Below are positions 22,280 through 30,724 of a stretch of DNA of 34,601 nt, piece after piece (position 1 is the first letter of the stretch; each line of letters opens with the position of its first letter). The notes beneath the pieces are model-generated. The model searched no databases. It worked only from the letters and a program-made list of their open reading frames with translations, and was not told where the DNA came from. Position numbers and translations under genes: made by a program. This DNA is from an uncultured Lachnospiraceae bacterium (GTDB lineage: Bacteria; Bacillota; Clostridia; Lachnospirales; Lachnospiraceae), in assembly GCA_910584205.1 (NCBI GenBank), contig CAJUAA010000042.1:1-34601 (forward strand). The letters run 5' to 3'.

Positions 22280-24673
22280 TCACCCCTGCGCCCTGATCTG
22301 CTCCACCAGAGAAAGCCTTCCGGTATAATGGACCGCGCAGACCGAGAACACCGCCTGCACCAGAAGCAGCGCGGCTGCAAACAGCAGGATCGGAAGCACC
22401 GGGAAATGATATGTGAGCTTTCCGAACATGCCGGTCCGGGCAAACATCCGGCATACAATCAGGCTGCACGCCGTCCCCAGCGTCAGAGTCGCAAGCAGCG
22501 AGATCCCCACATAGTACAGGCACTCAAAAGACAGCATCCTGGACAGCTGCCGGCCGCTCATTCCGACGGACTGGAACACGCCGAACTCCTGCTGACGGAC
22601 GAGAAGGTTGGTGATCAGCGTGTTGGCAAGATTGATCAGGGCAAACACGAAGACAAAGACCAGAATGCTGTAGAGCCGGGTCAGTTCCCCCCGCATGCCC
22701 ACTTCCAGTTCAGCCGCCAGATCCTCCAGTCCGGAAACGGCCACCCGCTCATCGGATACGGCGCCAAATACCGCCCGCCGAAGCTCTTTGCTGTCCTGCT
22801 CTGTGTGAACATTCACATAACCGGTAAAATCCGATATTTCCGGATAAAGCGCAGACAGTTCTTCCTCCGGCAGAATAAAAAAATGAGCCGAATTGCCGAC
22901 CGGAACATGCGCCACAATCCCCATCACGGTATACGTTTTAGACCGTCCATTATAGCAGGAAACCGTAATGGTATCCCCAACCTGATATTCAGTTCTGTAA
23001 ATTTCTTTCAGCGCGCTGCCCGACGGGCAGACCAGGATGCCGTCTCCGTCAAGAAGCCGGCGGTAATCCGCAGTTCCGTCGAGAACCGTCTCTTCCGCAT
23101 ACATCCTGGCCATATCCTCTTTGGAAATCCCCCTGACGATAAAAGGCTCATGCTCCCGGTTCCCCGGAATGGCGCTGATGTCGGGAATTTCCACGCAGGC
23201 CATGCTGTAGGCCGTGATGCGGTCCACGCCCGGAATGGCGGCAAGCTCTTCCTGCAGGCTCCGCCCCAGAGGATTCTCTTTCTGCATCTTAACAAACTCC
23301 CCGCCCGCATAGTCCTCATACTGCAGAAGATACTGGCTCCGGTCTCCAAACTGGGACTGGGCCATTTCTTTCAGGTCCACGGATTCTGCGCAGGCGGAAA
23401 CGCACAGAAGCAGAATTCCGGTCAGACTGAGAGACAGGGCCGTTACGAACGCTTTTCTGCGGTTCCGGGAGAAATTCATCAGGGCCAGGCGGGCCATGGT
23501 CAGGCGCCGACGGCGCTGCCTGGAAACGCCGCGTCCCTGATACCCGGAACCGGCGGCAGTCCGGACGGCGTCCATGGCGGATACCTTTCCCACCATGGAC
23601 AAAGGCTTCCTGGTGGCGATCAAAACCATTCCATAGGTCAGGATGGAAATGACCGCCGCAGACAGAAGATTGTCCCGCCAGGACCAGTAGCCGGGCACGG
23701 CAGCCAGCGCGATCACGGCTGCAAGAATCAGTCCGGGCGGAACCGCCATGGCGGTCAGAACGCGCCGTTCCCGCTTTACTACCCGTTTTAACTGTTTCGG
23801 CGTTGTTCCCAGCACCTTCAGGCGTCCGTATTCCCGCATTTTTCCCATGACGGAGATGTAGAAAATGTTGTAAATGACAATGGCGCAGATGACAGCGATC
23901 AGGACCGACAGGACGTAAATCTCCATCCCGCTTCCCAGATAGAGGTCCACCATTCCAAAGTAGCTGGAACTGTAAAAAGTCCGGTCCTCTGGAATTCCCA
24001 TTTCTGCAAAAAACCTTTTGATATCTGCTCGAAGCTTCGCCGTCTCCATTTCCCGGCTCCCGGCGAAGCGGAACCGCAGCTCATAAGGAGCCCTGCGGCT
24101 GTCTGGATCCACGGCGGTTTCCGAGATCCAGACTGTAAAAATCCGGCTGTTGTTTTCCGCTTCCAGGATGCCTGTAACGGTATAGTTTTTTTCACCGCCG
24201 CCCAGGTCCAGAAGAATCGTCTGTCCCACTTCTTCCGGAAGGCCAAAACAGCGGAAAAAAGAGCGCTCCACACACAGTTCATTTTCCGTCTGTGGATAGG
24301 CGCCGGTGATCTCCCCGAAGCCCATCAGGTCCATCATCTCCGGGCTGACAAAACTGATGTTGCATACGCTGTCTTCATAACGGACCGAACCGGCGTCCGC
24401 CATACAGCCCCATTTTTCAAACTGCCCTGCATCCACAAGCCGAAGCACCTCTTCCCGGGTCAGCCCTTCGCAGCCGGCCTGATACTGCCCCAGGATGGCG
24501 TCCAGCGTCTTCTTCTGCTGTGCAGAATAGAGAAAGCAAAGAGTTCCCATGAGACAGACGGCAAGCGCAATGGTCATAACGGTAAAAATGCTCCGCCGCC
24601 TGTCGGCTTTCAGGCTCCGTCCTGCCAGTTTCTTTTCCACACCGCTGGTGTCGTTTTCAAAAGGCCATATCAT
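22280..24673 (-). CDS. FtsX-like ABC transporter permease (two-domain)
   Basis: A 797-residue permease. A first helix near residues 30-50 is followed by a large extracytoplasmic region (about 50-255), then three helices (about 255-365). The second half repeats the plan, with a helix near 410-430, an external domain (about 435-635) and three C-terminal helices. Such long FtsX permeases work with MacB-type ATPases, commonly in peptide resistance, lipid or lipoprotein handling. Its ATG overlaps the ATPase stop as ATGA. The two-component system just upstream is its likely regulator. The substrate cannot be read from sequence. Confidence 0.9.
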   Translation of the reverse strand: MIWPFENDTSGVEKKLAGRSLKADRRRSIFTVMTIALAVCLMGTLCFLYSAQQKKTLDAILGQYQAGCEGLTREEVLRLVDAGQFEKWGCMADAGSVRYEDSVCNISFVSPEMMDLMGFGEITGAYPQTENELCVERSFFRCFGLPEEVGQTILLDLGGGEKNYTVTGILEAENNSRIFTVWISETAVDPDSRRAPYELRFRFAGSREMETAKLRADIKRFFAEMGIPEDRTFYSSSYFGMVDLYLGSGMEIYVLSVLIAVICAIVIYNIFYISVMGKMREYGRLKVLGTTPKQLKRVVKRERRVLTAMAVPPGLILAAVIALAAVPGYWSWRDNLLSAAVISILTYGMVLIATRKPLSMVGKVSAMDAVRTAAGSGYQGRGVSRQRRRRLTMARLALMNFSRNRRKAFVTALSLSLTGILLLCVSACAESVDLKEMAQSQFGDRSQYLLQYEDYAGGEFVKMQKENPLGRSLQEELAAIPGVDRITAYSMACVEIPDISAIPGNREHEPFIVRGISKEDMARMYAEETVLDGTADYRRLLDGDGILVCPSGSALKEIYRTEYQVGDTITVSCYNGRSKTYTVMGIVAHVPVGNSAHFFILPEEELSALYPEISDFTGYVNVHTEQDSKELRRAVFGAVSDERVAVSGLEDLAAELEVGMRGELTRLYSILVFVFVFALINLANTLITNLLVRQQEFGVFQSVGMSGRQLSRMLSFECLYYVGISLLATLTLGTACSLIVCRMFARTGMFGKLTYHFPVLPILLFAAALLLVQAVFSVCAVHYTGRLSLVEQIRAQG

Positions 24674-25434
24674 GATCTGCCGCCTCCCTCATAAAGCAGC
24701 GCCCCTTCGCTGCCGCCTGACGGCGCCTCTTCGGAAGACATTCCAAAAGCGTCCCGCGCCTGCCGCCCTTCTTCCGCAATCCTGCCGTCCTCAATGCGGA
24801 TGATGCGATCGGCAAGCTGGGCGATCTCGTTGTTGTGGGTAATCATGACAATGGTCTGGTTAAATTCCATGCTGGTGCGTTTTAAAAGGCCCAGCACATC
24901 CGCGCTGGTCCTGGAATCCAGATTGCCGGTGGGTTCGTCCGCCAGGATGATGGCCGGCTTGGTGATCAGGGCCCGGGCGATGGCAACGCGCTGCTGCTGC
25001 CCTCCGGAGAGGTTATTGGGCATATGGTTAAGCTTCTCTTCCAAAGCAAGCATCTTCACAATCTCATCCATGAATTTCCCGTCTGCCGTATCGCCGTCCA
25101 GCTCCACCGGCAGGACAATATTTTCATAGACATTCAGGATCGGTACAAGGTTATAGTTCTGAAAGATAAAACCAATGTTGCGGCGGCGGAAGACGGTCAG
25201 CTCCTCATCGTTTTTTTTCGCCAGATCGTCTCCGCGCACAATGACGCTGCCGGAGGTCGGCGTATCCAGCCCGCCCATCATATGGAGCAGGGTGGATTTG
25301 CCGCTGCCGGAGGTTCCCACCACCGCCACAAATTCCCCCTGTTCCACCGACAGGCTGACGCCGTCCAGAGCGCGGGTGATATTGGGCTCACTGCCGTAAT
25401 GCTTTTTCAAGTCAATGGCCTGCAATACATTCAT
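24670..25434 (-). CDS. ABC transporter ATP-binding protein (MacB/BceA type)
   Basis: A 254-residue ATPase. Walker A is GTSGSGKST, the Q-loop is FQNYNLVP, the signature is LSGGQQQRVAIARAL, Walker B is IILADEPTGNLD, and the switch His lies in MITHNN. The DEPTGNLDS block and length fit the MacB/LolD/BceA group. The ATG at 25434 has AAGGAG nine bases upstream; a TTG two codons earlier is too close to it. It overlaps the FtsX permease by four bases. It is separated from the kinase gene by 147 bases, which hold a small dyad and perhaps a regulated promoter. Confidence 0.94.
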   Translation of the reverse strand: MNVLQAIDLKKHYGSEPNITRALDGVSLSVEQGEFVAVVGTSGSGKSTLLHMMGGLDTPTSGSVIVRGDDLAKKNDEELTVFRRRNIGFIFQNYNLVPILNVYENIVLPVELDGDTADGKFMDEIVKMLALEEKLNHMPNNLSGGQQQRVAIARALITKPAIILADEPTGNLDSRTSADVLGLLKRTSMEFNQTIVMITHNNEIAQLADRIIRIEDGRIAEEGRQARDAFGMSSEEAPSGGSEGALLYEGGGRS

Positions 25435-25520
25435 AGTCAAATACTCCTTTCCTTATCCCGGGTCTGCATGTTCAGGATGTACCGACATCCCCCTGCAGTC
25501 ATTCGCCGTTGATAAGGATA

Positions 25521-25533
25521 TTGTAAACTACAA
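25521..25533. promoter_or_regulatory. Possible response-regulator site before the ATPase gene
   Basis: TTGTA-AAC-TACAA is a perfect 5-3-5 dyad in the 147-base gap between the kinase and the transporter ATPase. Bce-type regulators usually bind upstream of their transporter genes, so the place is right. No clear -10/-35 pair was found beside it. Confidence 0.35.
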
Positions 25534-25581
25534 ATGTCACAGAAATGTCCGCGGCTGCAGAAAACAGATACAAAAAGTCCC

Positions 25582-26613
25582 TTATCTCCAGGGAAGGAAA
25601 ACAGAAAATGTGGAACCCCTTCCAACTTCCGAAGACACCTTGATGTAGCCGCCCTGCCGCGTGACAATTTCACGGGCCAGATAAAGGCCGATGCCCACTC
25701 CCTGTTCCCCGTGTACTTCGTCCTCCCGGTAAAAGCGCCGGAAGACGGCGGCCTGATGACTCTCCGTAATGCCTTTGCCGGTATCGGACACATCCAGCTT
25801 GACATACATTTCCCACTGTTCCACCGAAATGCGGACTGCACCTCCCGCCGGAGTATACTTCACCGCATTATCCAGAAGATTAAACAGGGCCTCCGCCGTC
25901 CATTTGCTGTCATGGAAAAGGCGCAGGCCATCCGGGCAGTCCACTGTCACGGAAATATCTTTTTTCTCCGCCGCATACACAATACCGCTGCAGGCCATGG
26001 CCAGAGTATCCATCAGGAGGCTGTCTTTCTTTTCCAGGCGAATCGTCCCGATTTCCAGACGGGAGGTCCGCACAAGGGATTGAAAAAGAAATTCCAGCTT
26101 GTCCGTCTGGCTGCGGATGCCCTGCAGGAATTCCCGCCGCTCTTCCTCTGCGACCGGTCTTGTAAGCAGCGTGTCCGTCACCATTTTCAGGTTGCTTACC
26201 GGTGTCTTCACCTGATGGGAGACATCGGATATCAGCATCTGCAGCTCCTGCCGTTCCTCATCCACTTTCCGGCGGTTCTCCTGCATGATGCCGTACAGCC
26301 GCGAAAGGCGGTAATGGATACGGGCAAACAGTGTTTCCCTGTCCGCGGCACGCACAGGTTCTTCTCCTTCGCTTATCATCCGGTCTATGGACCTGCACAG
26401 CTCTTCTGTAAATACAGCAAGCCGTTTGCCGAAAAACAGCATCAAGAGAAACAGCCAGATGAGGGCGCAGGCTGTCAGCAGTACGCCGGTCATCAGCACC
26501 CGCCGTTCGCCTGTCAAGACAAAGAGAACGGCGCAGACGGCCAGCATGGAAACCGCCATACTTCCGCAGATCAGCAGGAACCCCCTTTTTACAGAGATCC
26601 GTCCCGGATTCAT
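25582..26613 (-). CDS. Sensor histidine kinase of the Bce-like module
   Basis: A 343-residue membrane kinase. Two helices (about 12-33 and 38-60) enclose almost no external loop, the intramembrane-sensing layout. A HAMP-like linker precedes the dimerisation box SDVSHQVKTPVSNLKMV with the phosphoacceptor His. The ATPase domain has EALFNLLDNAVKYTP, DTGKGI and GVGIGLYLAREIV. Its ATG overlaps the response regulator stop as ATGA. Kinases with little external domain usually sense through their ABC transporter, which here lies directly downstream. Confidence 0.92.
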   Translation of the reverse strand: MNPGRISVKRGFLLICGSMAVSMLAVCAVLFVLTGERRVLMTGVLLTACALIWLFLLMLFFGKRLAVFTEELCRSIDRMISEGEEPVRAADRETLFARIHYRLSRLYGIMQENRRKVDEERQELQMLISDVSHQVKTPVSNLKMVTDTLLTRPVAEEERREFLQGIRSQTDKLEFLFQSLVRTSRLEIGTIRLEKKDSLLMDTLAMACSGIVYAAEKKDISVTVDCPDGLRLFHDSKWTAEALFNLLDNAVKYTPAGGAVRISVEQWEMYVKLDVSDTGKGITESHQAAVFRRFYREDEVHGEQGVGIGLYLAREIVTRQGGYIKVSSEVGRGSTFSVFLPWR

Positions 26614-27299
26614 ATTCTCCCGCCTCCCATCCATTGATATCCAATCCCGTAAATCGTCTTAATATACGTGTCGCCTTCCGCCTCAATCTTACTTCGGATA
26701 CGGCTGACGGTGGTCGTCAGCGTATGTTCGTCCACATAATGTTCCTCCGCATCCCACAGCCTTTCCAAAAGCCGCTGCCTGGTCAGAATCTGTTTTGGAT
26801 TTTTGCAGAAAAGATACAGCATCTTATACTCCATGGGGGAAAACGCAAGAGATTTCCCGTTCAGCGAGGCAGACTGTTCTGAAAAGTTCAGGAACAGTCT
26901 GCCGTCATCATAAAAATCCTTTATCAGCCCCCTGCGTTCCAGCATGGCGAACATTGCCCGAATTTTCCGCAGCAGGGCGCCAATGGAAAAGGGCTTGGTA
27001 ATGTAATCCACCGCCCCGGCTTCATAACCCTGGATCTGCTCGCTCTCCTGATCATTGGCCGTCAGGAAAATCACCAGCGTGTCGGAGTTCTCCGGCTTGA
27101 TGCGCCTGCACAGGTCATAGCCGCTGCCGTCCGGCAGGTTGATATCCAGAAGCACCAGGTCATATTCCGTCCGAGCCAGAGCTTCGGCGGCTGCACCTGC
27201 GTTCAGAGCCGATACTGTATCGTAACCCTCAGAAATCAGGTTGTAAGTCAGCGTTTTATTTAAAAGGGCATCGTCCTCCACCAGCAAAATTTTCCTCAT
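26610..27299 (-). CDS. OmpR-family response regulator of the Bce-like module
   Basis: A 229-residue winged-helix response regulator. The receiver domain contains LLVEDD, the phosphoacceptor in LVLLDINLPDGSGYD, and the Lys in ITKPFS. The C-terminal domain has FSPMEYKMLYLF, the recognition region DEHTLTTTVSRIRSKI, and the wing TIYGIGYQW. The ATG at 27299 is chosen because GGAGG lies six bases upstream; the ATG two codons earlier touches that site. It is first in the order regulator, kinase, ATPase, permease. Confidence 0.93.
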   Translation of the reverse strand: MRKILLVEDDALLNKTLTYNLISEGYDTVSALNAGAAAEALARTEYDLVLLDINLPDGSGYDLCRRIKPENSDTLVIFLTANDQESEQIQGYEAGAVDYITKPFSIGALLRKIRAMFAMLERRGLIKDFYDDGRLFLNFSEQSASLNGKSLAFSPMEYKMLYLFCKNPKQILTRQRLLERLWDAEEHYVDEHTLTTTVSRIRSKIEAEGDTYIKTIYGIGYQWMGGGRI

Positions 27300-27338
27300 G
27301 TCCATCCTCCGGCTGCCTTATGACTGCCTTTTTCAGCT

Positions 27339-27551
27339 TCATAAATACCTTACCTCATGGGAATAACAGGTATTATAAGCCGCCGGAATCGTCCGATCAA
27401 TCTGTTTGTTGTGAAATGCTTCCTGGATGCCGTGAATATACTGGTCCGCAGATCTCTGCCTGGCAGGCAGAAAGTCTTACAGATCCAGAAGCACATGATA
27501 CGGAATCGCCCGGGACTTGAATTCTTCCCTGTCTTTCGGAAGCGGCCGCCT
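27339..27551 (-). other. In-frame coding-like tail beyond the channel stop codon
   Basis: After the TGA of the channel gene (27552-27554) the same reading frame stays open for 24 codons, meets one TAA (27477-27479), and is open for 45 more codons to TGA at 27339. The deduced segments look protein-like (REEFKSRAIPYHVLLDL and RSADQYIHGIQEAFHNKQI). It may be a decayed C-terminus of the channel protein or the remnant of a separate gene. The palindrome TCTGCCTG-G-CAGGCAGA (27455-27471) lies within it. Confidence 0.35.
27372..27400 (-). promoter_or_regulatory. Promoter of the Bce-like module
   Basis: On the minus strand TTGATC (27395-27400) and TATAAT (27372-27377) are 17 bases apart. It lies within the open segment that follows the channel gene. 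Confidence 0.65.
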
Positions 27552-29129
27552 TCATTCCAGCTCCGCCGAAATGCTCCCCATCAGCTCCCACGCCGCGTCC
27601 CGTTCCAGCTTCTGCTCCGGCGTCAGCTCTTCATAAGGACGCAGCATGGGATGCTGCCTCGCCTCGTCGTCGCGTACCGGGCCACAGCTCCAGTTATAGA
27701 ATATGTAGAACCGCAGCCACCGCATATGGTCCAGCTTCCGGTACATTTCCTTTGCAGTTTCCGAGCATATTGTCCTGCAGTACCGGTCATAGGCTCTCCT
27801 TACCGCATCCGCGGTCAGTTCGGTAATCGTCTCATCCCGAAGCAGAATCCGGGTCTTCATCAGCAGATGGTCCGCCGCCGCGATCTTGGACTGGCGGTGG
27901 AGATCGTCCAGCTCATTCCAGTCAAGGGTCGGATAGGAAACAGATCTGCGGAAAAGTTCGTTGATCATGACCGCCGCTTTATTCAGGCTCGTGCGGATGA
28001 TCTGCTGCGGCGTATAGATCTCCTCATTCGTCCCGAAATAAGAGACCCCCGGCGCCCTCCGGCTGCTTCTAAGATCAATGCGCCCGGAAATTTTATAGTA
28101 TTTGTTCAGCGTCCAGAAAATACTCCAGCCCTTCTGCTCGTCATCCTCACAGATAATGATACGGTCAGCCTGCTCCAGGACAGCATGATTCTCCACCCAG
28201 GGCTCTTTATGAAAAATCAGGGAGTCCCCCGTTCCGGATTCCTCATTCATGGAAAACAACTCCCCCAGACGATGATGCACCGCCAGAAATTCTCCCGCGT
28301 CTCCAAACATATGATAAGCCACATGCTGCTCCGCGGAGATCACATTGGTCAGGATCGCCCGCTCCAGAATGCTGGAACCGTAATTTCCGAATCCGATCAG
28401 CACAATCCGATGCTCATGGCGGCATAACGGCCTGGAACGCCAGTACTGTCTGGCACAGCATTCATAACTGTGAAAAAAATAAATGTTTCCGGAAAGCTTA
28501 TCCTGTCCGTTCGTCGTCCTGGCGTAGACCTCCACCGGCAGTTCATGCAGATTGACGGCCCGGCTGTTGACGCCGATATCATTTTCCTTCATCAGAAAAA
28601 TCTTACATTTACTCCCGATGTTTTTCTTTTTCTCCACAATCTTATGGGGAGCCGCGCTCAGATACATACAGGGATAATCGGGAATTTCGCTCCGGCCGCT
28701 TCTTTTCTCCCCATAGATGATCAGCGCGTCAGGATCCTCTTTATATATATTGGCGGCCAGCGTATTGGATTCCACTCCGTAATCCGCAAAATAATACCAG
28801 TTTTTACGCCGCTGCAGACTGAGCATAAAGAAGGGAAGCGCCTCGCCGGCCAGAAAAGATACGACTGCTCCGAACAGCGTGACCATGATGCCGGCGGACA
28901 AAAACAGAAAGATCATCCCCACCGCATGTCCCAACGGCGTCACCGGTACCAGATCTCCGTATCCCACCGTGGACAGCGTCACCAGCGAATACCAGAACGC
29001 GTCCCCGAAAGTCTGGATCACCGCGTCGCCGCTGGCAGCCTCCGAGCAGTAGAGAAGAGTCAAAAGGCCCACGTAAACCAGCGCCGTAATGATTATCATA
29101 TACAAATAGATTTTTTTTCTTGATTTCAT
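27552..29129 (-). CDS. Potassium channel protein with TrkA-like and RyR-like domains
   Basis: A 525-residue protein. Two membrane helices (about 9-28 and 70-92) flank a pore loop with the potassium selectivity filter TVGYG at 54-58. The cytoplasmic part contains a Rossmann-like segment with HRIVLIGFGNYGSS, as in TrkA/RCK gating domains. The last 50 residues (YNWSCGPVRDDEARQHPMLRPYEEL onward in short blocks) resemble the RyR repeat domain found in ryanodine receptors and in some bacterial channel fusions. Together they suggest a ligand-gated potassium channel. The ribosome binding site is weak. It follows a broken DUF554 gene by 23 bases. The gene may once have been longer (see the following open segment). 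Confidence 0.85.
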   Translation of the reverse strand: MKSRKKIYLYMIIITALVYVGLLTLLYCSEAASGDAVIQTFGDAFWYSLVTLSTVGYGDLVPVTPLGHAVGMIFLFLSAGIMVTLFGAVVSFLAGEALPFFMLSLQRRKNWYYFADYGVESNTLAANIYKEDPDALIIYGEKRSGRSEIPDYPCMYLSAAPHKIVEKKKNIGSKCKIFLMKENDIGVNSRAVNLHELPVEVYARTTNGQDKLSGNIYFFHSYECCARQYWRSRPLCRHEHRIVLIGFGNYGSSILERAILTNVISAEQHVAYHMFGDAGEFLAVHHRLGELFSMNEESGTGDSLIFHKEPWVENHAVLEQADRIIICEDDEQKGWSIFWTLNKYYKISGRIDLRSSRRAPGVSYFGTNEEIYTPQQIIRTSLNKAAVMINELFRRSVSYPTLDWNELDDLHRQSKIAAADHLLMKTRILLRDETITELTADAVRRAYDRYCRTICSETAKEMYRKLDHMRWLRFYIFYNWSCGPVRDDEARQHPMLRPYEELTPEQKLERDAAWELMGSISAELE

Positions 29130-29152
29130 AAGATCGGTTCTTTCTTTTTCCT

Positions 29153-29621
29153 TCAGCGTAATGCCCAGATCACCGCAATCAGAAGAGCGGGCAGCATATT
29201 GGCCACCTTTACCTTTTTCCCCCACAGCAGATTGACGCCCACGCAGAAGATCAGCATGGAACCCGTGAGTGACAGATTGTCAAGAGCCCCCTCTGTCATA
29301 AACGGCTCGATCAGCCGGGCCAGCAAAGTGACAGAACCTTGAAACAGGCCAACTGGAACCGCGGAAAACAGGCAGCCCTTTCCCATGGACGCGCCCATCA
29401 CCAGAATAATGATAAAATCCAGCGCCGCTTACCAGCCCTTGGGCTGTAACCGTCATCATCTTTTCCATAGTGCCGGCAATACCGAGAAAGATCACGCTGA
29501 CGCCGCATGCCATGGTCAGCGTCTCCTGATACCGCGGCTTCATAAATTTTCCAAAAGTCAGTCCCAAAATTCCTCCCGCCAGAATCGCAGCGGCGTTGAT
29601 TAATGTTCCCAGTCCCGTCAT
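29153..29621 (-). pseudogene. DUF554 membrane protein gene with out-of-frame internal deletion
   Basis: The start at 29621 has AGGAGG and encodes the DUF554 N-terminus (MTGLGTLINAAAILAGG ... GVSVIFLGIAGTMEKMM). At about 29423-29430 the match jumps to a different frame, which continues with the family C-terminus (ALDFIIILVMGASMGKG ... GVNLLWGKKVKVANMLPAL) to the stop at 29153. About 75-80 middle residues are missing. The segment AAGCGGCG at the join would fit both sides of an intact gene, consistent with deletion between short direct repeats. The translated product would read out of frame to 29280. DUF554 proteins are multi-pass membrane proteins of unknown function. Confidence 0.85.
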
Positions 29622-29657
29622 ATGCAGTTCCTCCTGCTGCCTGTATTGATCGTTACT

Positions 29658-29687
29658 ATTATACAACACATGCTCCGGATAAAACAA
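29658..29687 (-). promoter_or_regulatory. Promoter of the broken DUF554 gene
   Basis: On the minus strand TTGTTT (29682-29687) and TATAAT (29658-29663) are 18 bases apart. It probably now transcribes the channel gene downstream. Confidence 0.6.
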
Positions 29688-29705
29688 TATATTCCATAGC
29701 TCCTA

Positions 29706-29915
29706 CATGTCTTCATAAACGTCTAAAACCATTTTCAGAGCAGCCTGAGAACTGATTACGTATCCAGACCATGACGTTGCGGTCCCTGACTCCCAACTGT
29801 GAAGCATATGTATCATCTTTGCAGAAGAAATTGCGATTTCCCGCGATTTTACCACGGAACCGGATTTATTAATCTTGCTTTTTCTGAGATTTCCTATATG
29901 ATAAATATGTTCCGT
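29706..29915 (-). other. Unassigned 70-codon open segment between divergent genes
   Basis: This minus-strand frame is open from after a TGA at 29916 to a TAG at 29703. It has no clear start codon or ribosome binding site; the first Met is residue 34. The deduced sequence looks protein-like (for example KSREIAISSAKMIHMLHS and QAALKMVLDVYEDM), but I recognise no family. It may be the 3' remnant of a lost gene or chance. Confidence 0.25.
29875..29902 (+). promoter_or_regulatory. Promoter of the truncated MATE gene
   Basis: TTGCTT (29875-29880) and TATGAT (29897-29902) are 16 bases apart, about 50 bases before the start codon. Confidence 0.5.
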
Positions 29916-29950
29916 TCAAAAACGGGGATTTTTATAATAGAAAGCGTGTT

Positions 29951-30724
29951 ATGATGAAAACATATGAAATGGACCTTTGCAGCAGATCTCTCTGGAAAAA
30001 AATCCTGCTTTTCAGTGTTCCGCTCATGTTCTCCAATATTCTGCAGGTGCTTTTCAACATATCGGATGTGGCCGTGGTGAGCAAATTCGCGGGACCCATT
30101 GCCCTGGGCGCTGTGGGCTCCACCAGCATCCTGGTCACATTGTTTACCGGGCTGATCATCGGGCTCTCCGGCGGTGTCAATGCACTGACGGCTCTTCATA
30201 TCGGCTCCAAAAACGACAGGGACCTGAGGGAGACCGTACATACTTCTGTGATTTTGTGCTTTTCCGCCGGGATGCTGATCCTGGTGTTCGGCATCCTGTT
30301 TGCCCATACGATCCTGACGGTCATGCACACCAAAGATGAGCTGATCCTGGATGCCGTACTTTACCTACGCATCTATCTGCTGGGCATGCCCGCCCTTGGA
30401 CTTTATAATTTCGGCAGCGCTGTGCTGAGCGCCTCCGGCGATACCAGACGTCCGCTGTATTATCTTCTGTTTTCCGGGATCGTCAACATACTTCTAAATC
30501 TGTATTTTGTCATTGTATGCAGATGGGATGTGGCCGGTGTTGCTGCTGCCAGCGTCATATCCCAGTATCTCTCTGCGGTCCTGATCCTGACTGTCCTCAT
30601 AAGAAGCCAGGAAGCTTTTGCTCTTCGGATGAAAAGTTTGAAGCTGTATCCGGACAAAATGAGACGGATTCTGAAGATCGGCGTCCCCGCCGCTTGTTAC
30701 TGCGCCCCCGTAAACAGCATATAG
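29951..30724 (+). pseudogene. Truncated MATE family efflux transporter
   Basis: The frame encodes the N-terminal half of a MATE multidrug/sodium antiporter, with family features such as PLMFSNILQVLFNISDVAVV, the long helices and the SASGDTRRPLYY segment. It matches through MRRILKIGVPAA, which in relatives is followed by the second bundle. Here it ends after nine unrelated residues (CYCAPVNSI). Intact members are about 445-460 residues; this one is 257. The break is near 30694, three bases before the stop of the convergent gene, and the last 28 bases overlap that gene. A half transporter is unlikely to work. Met2 is an alternative start. Confidence 0.85.

Noticed and set aside
22220..23791. 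A plus-strand frame of 523 codons opposite the FtsX permease
   Set aside because: Antisense shadow of a well supported gene with no start signals.
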